A DNA stretch of 64,000 bases from Pseudocercospora fijiensis CIRAD86 (Eukaryota > Ascomycota > Dothideomycetes > Mycosphaerellales > Mycosphaerellaceae). The translations under genes and the position numbers were made by a program. This document shows positions 35,740 through 46,925 of the stretch, piece after piece. The stretch covers positions 57,876 to 121,875 of the forward strand of contig NW_006921541.1 of NCBI RefSeq assembly GCF_000340215.1, given 5' to 3'. Positions within the stretch are counted from its first letter, which is position 1. Each line of letters starts with the position of its first letter. The notes under the pieces are model-generated. The model had not been told where the DNA came from, made no database searches, and saw only the letters and a list, made by a program, of their open reading frames with translations.

Positions 35740-36018
35740 TAAAGGACGGAAACCAATACTACTACTACTACTCGTAGCAATAGTATAGGCTACCGAGGGT
35801 AATATAACCTATAGCAATATAGGCAGCTATGTTTAGTAAGATAGGATAACGAGACTGTCGCTTAGGCTAATAACTAGAGCCCTGCAATATAGGCATTATA
35901 GAAGTGTAATATAAACAATATGCTATACGAGGTTAATAATCTGTCTACTCTATAGAAGGAGGCCTCTTATATAGGCTTAAAACTAACCTATAGGTATAGG
36001 GCCGGTTACTAGCTAATA
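35740..36018 (-). repeat. 3' LTR of copy A
   Basis: It reads TATTAGCTAG...CCTTTA on the minus strand. Copy B keeps the TGAAGG version of the other terminus, so the ancestral ends were TG...CA. It matches 47739-48017 and 55114-55393. Confidence 0.93.
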
Positions 36019-36030
36019 TCCCTCCCTTTC
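36019..36030 (-). other. Polypurine tract of copy A
   Basis: GAAAGGGAGGGA on the minus strand directly precedes the 3' LTR, the expected place for the plus-strand primer. The same tract is kept in copy B at 55394-55405. Confidence 0.8.
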
Positions 36031-36124
36031 TTCGTGTCTAACTAGACACGCTTTATATTGCGCGCTTAAAACAAACATATATGTATCCTTAGCGTTCTTA
36101 GCTAAGGCTATTTTCAGAACTCCG

Positions 36125-36149
36125 TAATAATACCCCCGGGATAGCATTA
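36125..36149. repeat. 25-bp boundary palindrome, copy A, after the third ORF
   Basis: TAATAATACCCCCGGGATAGCATTA. It lies 55 bases beyond the third ORF's stop, before the 3' LTR. The equivalent in copy B (55505-55529) ends GCATTG, showing that the minus-strand TAATG here was CAATG before RIP. Confidence 0.85.
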
Positions 36150-36203
36150 ATCCTAGATACTATAATTATACAAAAACAACTTCCTAAGCAACACTATATA
36201 GAC

Positions 36204-38942
36204 CTACTATTGCTTTAACGCGCCGTAATCCTTACTAGTAATAACCTTATCTACTAGTCGGTTCTCGAAATCTCCTCCGTATGCGTTAAAGCTATTAGTA
36301 CCGAAGTACTATCCCTCGTAGAAAGCTTAATTAACGAGGAGGTTAGTAGCCTTTTCCGTCGTAGCTTTCTCCTAATCGTATAGATATTCCTTAAGTCCCT
36401 CGTTATTAAGCTAGAGGATCTGTTCAACTTCGTTCTAAACAACGTAACTTAACTAAGGAATCCTACTAACTAGGGCGTCGGAGATGCAACTAAGGCCTTC
36501 GACTAAGATAGCGGTAGGGAAGGGGAACGGTACGAAGGTGTTCGAACCTAGAAGGGCGGTTAGATTGCGGTACGCCTTAGCAACCTTAGCGACGGTTAAG
36601 TTGTCGTAACCCTTAATCTTAGTGCCGTTAATAACGCGAGAGTAGCCTAGGTTAATTAATATACGGTTGCTCTTAGTCTTTAGATTACTATATAGCAGGT
36701 ATAGTATCTAAATAGAGACCTCGCACTCCTTTAGAGGGTTGAGGATCTACTCCGCTTTACGCCCCTTACTATTAGGCTAACTATCGAATATATAGTCGAG
36801 GTCGTCGTCGGTAAGGTACTTATTAGTAAGCTTGCCGATCTTGCTCGGTAGGACTAGGCTACGAGCCTTAAGCTTCTTAACCTAGTTCGTAAAGACCTCG
36901 GGCTAATGTATGCCTTCGATAATAGTAGAGTAGCTAGTCTTATCCTTAGACATAAGGCAGACCTTAATGCGTAGGTAACTAGCACCCTCGCTAGCTGCGA
37001 GCTTAACTATATCTTGTCCGAGACAAGTAGACTCCTTAGAAGGACAGTTTTTATAAGTACCGCCAACCTTAAAGAACTTAGCAGGCTTAGGGACAGAGAT
37101 AAGCTTATATACGTAATTAGGTCGAAGGGCGACAGCTAAGAGCTATAGGGTAGGGTGCTAGCGGACGATTTAGTTACTTATACTATAAGTTTAAAGGGCA
37201 TTGCGGCATTCCTACTTAGACTTAGGCATCGTACGTATATGCTAAAGGTATATTTTAAACTCCTCCTATATTAGGTCGATAAGGAAAGGAAGATATGCTC
37301 TACGAGGCTCTTATAACTAGCTAAAGACTTAAGGGAAGATAGTATTGCTAGTCTAGCGAAAGCGGTCGAAGGAAGTGCCTTAGCTAAGGATACCGGTAAC
37401 GAACTTACTCTAGCGATCCTTCGGCGTAAGGGCGCGAGTAATAGTACTAGTAGGGTTGAACGCGTAGAGTCCTAGAGATATCGGGGCGGCGATAGGGCGT
37501 CTAGGAAACTAGTTAGTATAGGCCTAATTAGCCTTAAGGGTAGCGAAGGCGTCTTAATTAGGAACCTCGCAACTAATCTTTAATAGGCGACCGACGAGGA
37601 CACTCGCCTTAGCACTAGTGTAGAGACTACAGACCTTAGCGGCCTTCTTAATATAGTTAGTATATATAGAGAACGGCTCTTCTCCTAGCTTACTAAGGTC
37701 GTCGAGCTATTAATAGATAGAGAGGGCGGTAGGAGCTTCGCCTATTACGGCTTTAGGAACTATATCGATCTTAGTAATAAGGTACGTAATAGAGTCGCCC
37801 TTGTAAGAACTATAGATATTCTTAGTTAATAGGATCGGCGAGAGCCCTCTATCTCTACGCTCGCTAAAGGAGCCTTCGGAGGAGACATCTTCTAGTAGTA
37901 TATCTAGTATATTAATATCCGAGTTACTATAGTTAGTACTATAGTTAGTACTAGAAGGGGCGCTATACTTCTTAGTAGCCTTATAGAGGGCCTAGCGAGT
38001 ATACAATGCCTTCTTGCGCGCTGCTTCGGCCTTAGCGCGCTCGTCCTTAACTTCCTAAGGGACCTTATAGTTATAGGTCGAGCGACGGTCTTAAGCCTAC
38101 ATCTCCGTAGCGAGCGCGAGACTAGTAGCCGTATCGGCCTCTATTTCTAGGCGAAGAGCCTTGCGTTTAAGGACATTAACGATAGGAGCCTCTTAACCTT
38201 TAATAATAAAACCTGCACTATTAATACGATAGCCCTTTTCTTTTAGTAGATCCTTAGTTGTCTATACGTTAAGATCGACCTAGACAATCGCATCGTAGTG
38301 CTTCTTCTAGTAGGCTGTCGTAAAGTCGTTAAGCGCAAAGGACAAGTTAAGTAACTGCTTGCCTACCTTCTTACTAGCGGTAGATATACGATAGATTATA
38401 GTACGGGAAAGATGCTCGGCGCCTTAACGACGGACCTTGTACTTATTAACGAACGAAGAGACCTGCTTAGTACGCTCTTATCTACCGTAGGCGAAGTTAA
38501 CAAGGCTCTTAGGAAGACTACTTAGTCCTCCCTAATATTCGAAGGCCTAGTCGAGGGTCTTAAAGCGCAAGCGAATCTAGGTACCGGCCGTCTCGAGGCT
38601 ATAGACGATAGGAAAGGCTTGTTCGATATCTATATCGTTAAGGACCTCGCGCTTAAAGATACGCTTACCGATAGACTAACGCAAGTTATTTATACCGTAC
38701 GCAACTAAGATAGTAGCCTTCTTAATATTCCTATCGATAACGCGTAGTAGGGTACGAGCGTTCTAGATCTTCTCTTAAGGGTCTTTAAGGGCAGTAACGA
38801 TCTAGAAGCAGTGCTCGAGGCTAGTTATAGTAGCTAAGGCGCTATCGGATAGGGCTTCGATCGGGACTAGTACGCCTAGGTTTAGGGCTAGTAGGTTGCT
38901 ACTACTACTAGTACCTAGCGGATTTAGGGCGCCGGAAGACAT
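36204..38942 (-). pseudogene. Third ORF of copy A, unknown function (913 codons)
   Basis: One minus frame from ATG 38942 (MSSGALNP) runs to a stop at 36206-36204, matching the TAA that ends copy B's version. Internal stops are of RIP type only. The N-terminal third is helical-looking. A charged Lys/Ala-rich segment then leads into a Ser/Thr/Asn/Tyr-rich linker with TNYS repeats (about 37930-37960), two in copy A and three in copy B. The C-terminal half is a mixed, globular-looking region with several Cys. I see no signal peptide or membrane anchor, so an envelope-like role is not supported, and no known domain is seen. It occupies the place where env or accessory genes sit in other LTR elements. 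Confidence 0.72.
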
Positions 38943-39368
38943 CTTAGTCGACCGGAGCGGAAAGGAGTTAGTAACGAGCTTGCAAAAACGTTCGTAGCTT
39001 ATTAATAATAATTAAAGGGTTTAGATAGAAGAGGGGGGGGGTAGTAGGCGGTAGTAAGTTAGTTAGTATTCGAGTAGAAGAAAGAGCTTAGAAGGCTCGC
39101 CTTAAATAGGGTGCGAAGGTAACGTAGTCCGTGTATTCCGGTAAAGCAAACGGATAACGATTATATATAGACCCTAAAAAAGTAAAGCTATATACGAGAC
39201 TCCTTTATTAGTAGAGTAGGCTAAAGTTTAACAATCGATCTAGCTAATTGCTAGTAGCGACTACGCGCCTTTATTAACCTCTAGCTTTAGTAGATTCCCG
39301 CGCACTCGAAATGTAACTAGTTAGTTCGAGTACCTAGTAGTAATCTATAGTAGTAAGGCTAGCGGGAC

Positions 39369-39393
39369 TAATAGTACCCCCGGGGTAGCATTA
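39369..39393. repeat. 25-bp boundary palindrome, copy A, upstream of the third ORF
   Basis: TAATAGTACCCCCGGGGTAGCATTA. It lies about 430 bp before the third ORF's start on the minus strand. The copy B equivalent is 58759-58783. Confidence 0.88.
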
Positions 39394-39797
39394 GCTTTTC
39401 TCTAGAGATACTCGGCAACTAGGAGCAAATCGCCTAGGCCTAGCGCAGCTTATATTAGCCTATAGCACTGTCGTTATAGATGCAGCATTACCTTTTATAG
39501 TAGCAGGCATGTAAACGTAGCCCGTGCGTTCTTCTTTCTTCTAGATACTAAGCTTAGCGGCCTAAGGTCCCTATTCTTAGAGGCTATAGGCCTAGGTTGC
39601 TATATCTATCTAAGAGCTAGGAAGGGAGAGGGATCCTCCCTTTCTTAGTATCCTACGTAGCTAGTGCTAATTAGGGCAGGAACATCCTCTAGTAGAGTAT
39701 CTTATTATCGTTGTCACTTAAGGAAGGTTGCTAGAGTCTAGGAATCTAGAGGGAAGTAGTCTTAGAAGGGTAGAGGGGTTAGGTTCGGCTATCTTCC

Positions 39798-39822
39798 TAA
39801 TGCTACCCCCGGGGTATTATTA
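39798..39822. repeat. 25-bp boundary palindrome, copy A, after pol
   Basis: TAATGCTACCCCCGGGGTATTATTA, in opposite orientation to the one at 39369. It is extended by TTCC and GGAA arms to a 33-bp inverted repeat (39794-39826). It lies about 270 bp beyond the pol stop. The copy B equivalent at 59210-59234 is identical. Confidence 0.88.
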
Positions 39823-40089
39823 GGAAAACACGCCTCGTATAGTTCTATCTAAGGAAATAAGAGCGAAGGAATAAAGTTATAGCAACATTAATCGAAGGTA
39901 AAGGCAAAAGCAAAAGACAATAATAGGATAAACTAAAAGCAATAAACGAGAGTATAAACATTAGTAGGAACAGACAATAGGTAAGGACTAAAGGTATAGG
40001 GCGGCACTATATTAATAGCGCGGAGAACGATCGATAAGAGTAAGGAAGCAACGTAGTAGAGGCAGGTAGAGGCAAGGAAGAGCAAGCAA

Positions 40090-43000
40090 TTATTTAGTCT
40101 CGGGATCTAGCTATAATTCTAGGCGGTCTTCGTCGCTAGACTAGTTAGGTTCCTCGGAGTTAGAGTTAGATAGCTAGAAGTCTAGTTTACTATTAGAATC
40201 GGAATTAATATCGGAAACGCTCTATATATAGTTAATCCGTATATAACCCTCCCTCTGTTCTTAAGTTATTCCTAATAGCTTACTAAGACGAATCTAGGGA
40301 TAGGCATAGTTCTTAGGTAGAATAGGATCTATAATAGCGGTAGGATCCTCCTCCCGATAGGCATCTAAGGACGGTAGAGGGTCTATAGAGGCACTAACTT
40401 CCTCCTCGGTCGGCGGAGGGCGGGCAGGTTCGCGTAACTTAACGATTTTCTTTAGATTAGCCCGAGGGTAAGAGTACTTTAAGGTAGCACTATCTAGCTC
40501 CTAAAGAAGGTATACGGAACCCGAGTAAAGGACCTCCTTTACTCTATAAGGACCCTTCTACTTAAAGGCTAGCTTATAGGAGTAACTATACTCTAGTTCG
40601 GACCGGTATAGAAGGACTATATCGCTAACCTTTAGAGGTTCCCAATTAATAGCATTATAGTTATCAAAATACTGCTTAGCCTCTTCCCGAAGCCGACGTT
40701 GTCGAGTAAGACCCTCTTAAGAAGTCGTAGTTATATCCTTAAGAGCCTTAGCCCGTAGGGTAAGAAGATCTACCCTAGTACGAATAGACCCCTAATCGTA
40801 AACGCTATACGTACGGTAGGACAATTTAATAGGAAGAACGGCGTCCCTCCTAATTATAAGTTCCGCTAGTATAAGTCTAGTCGTGTCGATAATAGTAGTT
40901 CGGTCTACCTAGAGAAGGGCTAGGACGCGGGTAGAAATAGGAACTAATCTATCGCTACTATTAGTTATCTTAGATAGGGCATTAATTAACGACCGATAGC
41001 CGCGCTTAATAATAGCATTCGACTAGGGATAGTATAGAGAGATACGAACGTTCTTCGCCCCGTACGAAATAAGTAGCGCTTAAACCTCCTTAGCTATATT
41101 GTTCGTAGCGTTATCTAAGATAACCTCGTAAGGTGTTCCCTAGCGGCAAAACAGATCCTTAAATAGGAAGGTAGCTATATTACGGGCATTAATAGCACCG
41201 CAACCCTTGTAGAAATAATAGGCCTCCGGCTATCGAGAAAGACCCTCTCGAATAATATATAGGCTATTATTGCGGCTAAGATAGACCCTATCGCTATACT
41301 ACCGCTCCCTAACTAACTAGGTAGTAGGGATACGAAGCTCTCCTAGACGCTAGTAGCTGTTCCTAAAGTTACATTTAGGACAGCTCTTATAGTAACGGGA
41401 GACATTAGCCTATACGCCGTCCTACTAGTAGCGTCGACGAAGGACATCGAAGGTGCCCTCTACCGCCCGGTAGCCGAGCTTATCGTAAACGGAGCGAAGG
41501 ATTTCTTATCGGGCTGCTAGATCGTTAATAATACGCTAGAGCGGTACATTAATTATAGCCTATCGCTAAAGGATGCGATCTTTAATAAGGAACTTCCGAG
41601 AATAGCGAATAATACGACGGTATTAACTCCTTAATAGACTAGGAGCTCTCTTCGTATAGGTAAGGAAGTAGGCGATATTATAGAAGTCGTCGGAGTAGAC
41701 CCTATTAAGGATATTATCCCTGCCTAGTTCGCCCGCCTTAGTATCGTCCTAGTTCTCGCCGTTAGTAGTAGGGTCTTCGTTAGGCTAGTTACTAGGTTAG
41801 TCGTCGGTAGTAGACCTAGTAATTACCGGCATAGCGTTAATATAGAAGGCAGTAAAGAAGGTACGGTTAATAACCGCGTCGACATCCTTTTCTTCTATTA
41901 TCTCGGCGATATCTTCTTCTATAGTAGGCCTTCTAGAGAGGCTATCCGGTCTAGTGTGCTTCTTGCTAGGAATATAGAAGACGTCGAAATCAAACAAATA
42001 GATCTAGGTAACCTACCGAGCTATCGTAGAGTTAGGCAGGTCGGAGGCTATATAGTTAAGTTAATAGACTAGCGTCTAAGCGTCGACTTCTAGGCGAAAG
42101 AACACTCTAAAGAGCTAAGGTCGGAACTTCTTAAGAGCCTTATAGACACTAAGGCACTCTCGCTTGCTAGCATCGTATCGGGCCTCGATAGGTTTCTATA
42201 GACCGGACTCGTACCGGATAGGGTAACGTAAGGAGGGCTTCTTACGATTATACTATATTAGTATCTCGCCGTAGCCTTCCCCGCTCGAGTCGATAGCAAC
42301 AATTAGCAGACCTACGCCTTCCGAGTAGTCGATAGAGGTAAGCGTAGGCGCGCTAACAAGTGCTTTAGTAACCCTATTCTTAGCGGCTTAGTAAACGGAG
42401 GTCTATTTAAACTCTATATCCTTCTTAAGCAAGGCGTATAGAGGCTTGTATACTAACGCAAAGTTTTCGACCTAGATACAGAAGTAGGAGACTACTCTAA
42501 GCTAGATCCGGACATCTTTCTAATAGGTAGGGTCGGGCTAGGATACAATCTTTAGGACCCGTATATTGTTAGGATAGCGGCCGTTCTTATTAGTTACAAA
42601 CCCGACAATGTTTATTCGCTTATATAGGAGCTAGAGCTTCTCCCTATACACCGTTAGGTTAGCTCGCTCTAGGTCGTAGAGGACACTATCGAGGTTCTAA
42701 ATGTGTTCGAGAAAGAACCTACGGATACTAGGCTCTACTTCTTTATTATCGTACCTAGTTTTAGGGCCCTTAATACCGATGTCGTTAAGGAAAGGCATCG
42801 CTATATAGGAGATATAGGCCGCGAGGACTTAGTTTATAATGCGAACGAACTAGGCTACTAAGTTAGTCGCCCCTTAGCGAAGAGTAGTTTGTCGGTATAG
42901 TCTAAGAGGCGTTTCGAAACTAGTTAGGTCTCTACTATTAGGGTAGAGAGGTATCTAGTCGTAGCCCGAGAATACATTAACTAGCGAGGCTACTATATAG

Positions 43001-43827
43001 TTAGCAAAGGCTTCTAAGAACCTATTAGTCTCCGGAGGGAGGTTAGTATCTCTAATCGTAACTGCGTTAAACTTTTATATAGCGTTAATTAGACGGTACT
43101 TCTTTAGTTCCCTAGGAGCTATCTTCTTCTAAACTAGGAAGTATAGGTTGCGATACGAGGTATAGGAAGGCTCTAAGGTGCTAGCCTTTATACGCTGCCG
43201 TATTATGTCCTTAACTATACCTCTTAGGCTTAGGTTTAGCTTAAACCCTAGGTAAGCCTAAGGCTTATACTCGATCGTTCGGATCCTCTATAGAGGGGCA
43301 ACCTCCGGGTTAATCCTACCTAGATACGTAAAGTTATATACTAATACGGCTTCGCGGTTGTATAGAAGCTCGTATAGCAAATCTAGTTCAAGATCCGAAA
43401 GCTCGATACTAGGTTTAATATTCGCTAGTCTCTCCGGCGTTAGCCTCGATCCCTTAGGAATAGCGGAGAACTTTTTAGTAATATATCTCTAGTCGTATAG
43501 ACTATCCCTAGGTGTTAACATCGCTTCGCGGTTAAGGCACTTTTGTCGCTAGTTAGGATTTCCGCTAGGATTAGACCTATCGGTTATATATACGCTGCCC
43601 TTTACGGGCTTAATCTTATTAGCTACCCTCTTATATAGGGTATATACACTAACCGCTCGTAATACCCGAGCCCTCTCTCTTTAACGTTAGGCCCGGAGAT
43701 TAGCGTAATAGAACAGCGCGTAAACTTTATTAGAAGTCTCCTTAAGTCGGTAGGTATGCAGCTAGTAATCCTAATTTATAATTCCGGCGAAAACGTTAGA
43801 TTCCTAATAATACCCCCGGGGTAGCAT
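40090..43827 (-). pseudogene. pol of copy A (RT, RNase H, integrase), 1246 codons
   Basis: The frame starts at an ATG overlapping the gag-pro stop and ends at TAA 40092-40090, which is also present in copy B. RT: FSGYD with the first catalytic Asp at 42971-42957, and FLND at 42792-42781 where FLDD is expected. RNase H leads to IPSKKHTRPDSLSRRP near 41930-41985. Integrase: zinc finger with SCPKC at about 41360-41400, DRVYLS near 41280 and LDNATNN near 41110. The catalytic Glu is Lys at 41007-41005 (IIKRGYRSL), as TGAG to TAAG would give. A GPYRV GPY/F-like module lies at about 40520-40560. No chromodomain is seen, unlike the 11-18 kb element. It is inactive. Confidence 0.92.
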
Positions 43828-43829
43828 TA
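43805..43829. promoter_or_regulatory. 25-bp boundary palindrome at the gag-pro/pol junction of copy A
   Basis: TAATAATACCCCCGGGGTAGCATTA. On the minus strand it begins TAATG. TAA (43829-43827) is in the gag-pro frame and ATG (43827-43825) in the pol frame. It may act as a stop-restart signal with a strong hairpin (ACCCCCGGGGT core) right after it. RIP of CAATG could produce the same bases, so the role is a hypothesis. Confidence 0.6.
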
Positions 43830-46800
43830 GCTTAGCGCTCTAATTAGTTAGTTCGGATTCGGGCTCGGGTAGATCCGCTTCCGGCGGCGATGCCTACGAC
43901 AGTATTATTACCGAGATTCGTATACTAGGTTATCGTTGCCGGGTTGTTATACTTACTATCGCTTCGAGCATTCGCCTCCTTAGTATAGAGCCTAGAAACT
44001 TGCCTTAACGTACGGAGCGGCGTACCTCTAGATATAACCTATTTAAGCTATACTAACTTATAGCGCAGATTGCCGGTCTTATAACCGCGCTATAGCGTTT
44101 CCCGAAAAGCGCTTAGAAGTAGTAAGGATATCCTCGTAGGACTTGCAGCTAGTGTTTCCGATATAACTAGTAAATACGACTCGGTTGCCCTTCTAGTTAG
44201 CGATAGTTCCCTCCTAGGAGCTATCGTCGTAGTTGCGCTAGATACCCCGGGTTATGCGAAACTATAGACGACCTAGAATAATTAGCGTATTCGGGTTAGC
44301 GGCAATCTAGAAGGTAAAGGAAAAGCATATACCGAAAGCGTCTACTATAATATTGTAGTAGGCACCTACTAGCGCAACCTCCCTATTTACTCCCTATATA
44401 CTAAGGGAAATATCTCTATTTATTAGCAGTCGGAGCTGTTTAGCCTAGCGCTTACTTATAATAAGTAACTCTAAACTATTATTAAGCATTACTAGCAACT
44501 GCTAACTATAGCTTCTAATAGTAACTTAAATATAGATAGCGGGAACGACGGTAAAGGAACGGGTAACTGCGGAAAGGTCTATATTATTAGGGATAGAGTA
44601 AAGTTCCTTAGGTCGAGGAGGTCCTACTCGACCGATTTACTAGCTAGTAAATCGGACAGCCTTAATAGAAACTGAAACCGAAGCAGAGTCGGCATTATTA
44701 TTATCCCCTCGGCCTATCTCCTTAATCCCCTCTTCGTTAGTATTATCGATAGTCTCCTAGCTCTCGTAGGTTACTAATTCGCCTTCTACTAACTCCTAGG
44801 CCTCTAAAAATTTAGGAAGGAACTATAGGGAAGAGACGTCGATATAGTCCTCTCGCCCCTGTTTACGTCGGAGGGCTATAAAGTCTTTTATAAAGGTAGC
44901 ATCGTTAGGAATCCGGCTCTAGAACAGGTTAGTAGGCAAACCGTATACTAGAAGCTCTCCTATAGACACGTTAGACTTAAGGTCTAGGAACTATAAAGCC
45001 TAGAAGAGAGTATTTACCTTTGTGTCGTAAGAGTTAGTAGGCCCGGTACTATACTTCTTTATATACCTATTAAAGCGAAAGCTCTTTAGGTCGGCTAACT
45101 TTCGTTTGTAGGCCGGCGGGTTAGCTAGGCCTAGGGTACTACTAAGGTCGGTAGCAGTATCCTCTATATCGATATCTAGAGTCTCTAGGACCTCCGGAGT
45201 AGCTATACTAGCTCGGGTTATACGGTCTTTAGCTATCTAGAGTGTCTTAGTCTTAGCGACTAATTCTCGCTGTTTCTTAGCCTTGTTAGCTGCCTGCTTC
45301 TTAAGTATCCTAGTAGGGGCTGCCGTACTAGGGCGGGTAGGGTTCTAAGGGCTCTTACCCTTGCCCTAGGACTAGGTTTAGGACGACTAAGTTTGGGACC
45401 TTGTAGTAGCGTAGACATCTATACTGTTCTTAGTAACCGCGTAAATATTAGTAACTGCGTCCGGGTCCTAAGACACAAAGTTGACTTTAATAGGCTTAGT
45501 AGTACTATTACTGCTCCGCTCCTTAACCTGTTTTACCCTAACCTTCTAAGTTTCTCGTTTAGCAATAGCGGCGAGGGTACTGTTCCTAGTGTCCTTAAAC
45601 TCGATCTTGCTACTATACTTCTTCTCTAGAAGACTCCTAAGTTAAGGCAGCTTCGGAGCTCTACGATCCTACTCGAAGTTAATCTTGTCGCTAGTATCGG
45701 TATAGTAGAACCGACTATTTACTTGTATAACGAGCTTCCTCTTAAGAAGCTCTTTCTAGATAGGGCAGTCTAATTAAACATGTTTAAAACCGCCGTATAT
45801 CTAGTACTTGCTATCTAAGTTAGAATAGATCTTTCGTATAGCGTAGACGTTAACTAAAGGGGCCTTAGGGTAGTTAGGATCGGAAATCTAGTAGACCGGT
45901 AGCACATCCTTTAGTGTGCTAGTATTAATAACCTCCCTAACTCGCTATAGTGCCTTCGTATTAAGGTTGAGCTAAGCTAGGGATTTAGCTAAGTCCGTAA
46001 CGTCCTAAGAGTACTTAGTAATAGTAGGAGTTACGGTCTTAGAACTGCTCTACGACTTAGGAAGGAACTTAGGTCCTTTGCTTCCCGAGGCGTCGCTCTT
46101 TACCTAAGCTAGGTTATTCCTATCTTCGCCGTAAATAAACTTCTTCGTATCGGCGGAGCTATTAATGTCGTCCTTAATAGCCTCTAGGACCTCTTTATAC
46201 TTCCTAAAGGTCTCGGGATTAGCTTCGCTAAGCTTATAGCGACGGAAGACACGCTTAGCCGTAGACTATAGCAACCCTTTAAGGAGTAGCCTCGTTCTCT
46301 AAGAATTCTCGAGATCCTACTAGTTAATGCCGTCCGCTAACTTAACAAACTCGCGGACGTACTCCTTTAGGTCGTTATCTTCGGTACGCCTCTCTATATA
46401 GAGGTTCTCGAGCTACGTACGACTACCTTTAATACGACGGCTATCGCGATCCCGATACTCCCTTATAAAGGCCTACTTAAAGACCTCCTAGTCGGCATTA
46501 GACTTGTCGTCCTTTTCTAGGTAGCTAACTAGGGTTCTAAGGGTTCGGTGAAGCTTAGTAATAGTAGTCCTCGTAAGGGACCGGACCTTATACTAGTCCG
46601 ACTCCTCTTCGAGTCCGTACTCGGTTAAGTTATCCTTAAAGCGTTCTACGTACGCCGTAGCGTTCTACCCTTCGAATAAAGGGTTCCTACTGCTTCCCGG
46701 CTCTAGCGGGCGACGCCTATTCTAACGGAGAAGGTTAGTTTGCCCTTAAATTATCTTTATAACGACATTATAGAGAGCCTCGGGCGTAGAAGGCTCGACA

Positions 46801-46925
46801 GCCCCTAGTTCGATAGCGCTTATAATAACTAGTCGTCGCCTGATTTCTTCGTTAATAGGGTCCGGTAGGTTATTAGATTCCGAAGATTCCGCTAATTCGT
46901 AATACTCGCTTTCGCTAGAGCTTAT
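43827..46925 (-). pseudogene. gag-pro of copy A (about 1030 codons)
   Basis: The probable start is ATA at 46925-46923, an ATG before RIP, followed by an acidic Ser/Glu-rich N-terminus. The Gag core with FEG-x-NATAYVERFKDNL lies near 46620-46676. A zinc knuckle CX2CX4HX4C is at about 45806-45765, where His and the last Cys remain and the first two Cys are Tyr. An aspartic-protease region with the DxG position altered (near 44483) follows, with an NTLIILGR block at about 44270-44295. The frame ends at TAA 43829-43827. The 1030 codons are long for a fungal Gag plus protease, mainly through a Lys-rich middle region. Confidence 0.82.

Larger units (their letters stand above)
38943..40089 (-). other. 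Intergenic region of copy A between pol and third ORF
   Basis: About 1.15 kb lies between the pol stop and the third ORF's ATG without a protein-like frame. It holds two boundary palindromes and a run of nine G (39033-39041). The length suggests a separate promoter or a splice-acceptor region for the third ORF, but neither can be proven from sequence. Confidence 0.5.

Noticed and set aside
36018..36147. 43-codon open frame starting at the ATG of the palindrome after the third ORF in copy A
   Set aside because: The equivalent in copy B is shifted by a 2-base difference and soon meets a stop, so the frame is not kept.
36254..36442. 62-codon minus-strand ORF, also seen at 55640-55828
   Set aside because: It is kept in both copies, but it is in another frame of the third ORF. 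The frame that joins start to stop over 900 codons is the better candidate.
36204..38942. Envelope gene
   Set aside because: The position fits, but no signal peptide, membrane anchor or cleavage site is visible.
45393..45629. 78-codon plus-strand ORF
   Set aside because: It is antisense to the Lys-rich middle of copy A gag-pro.
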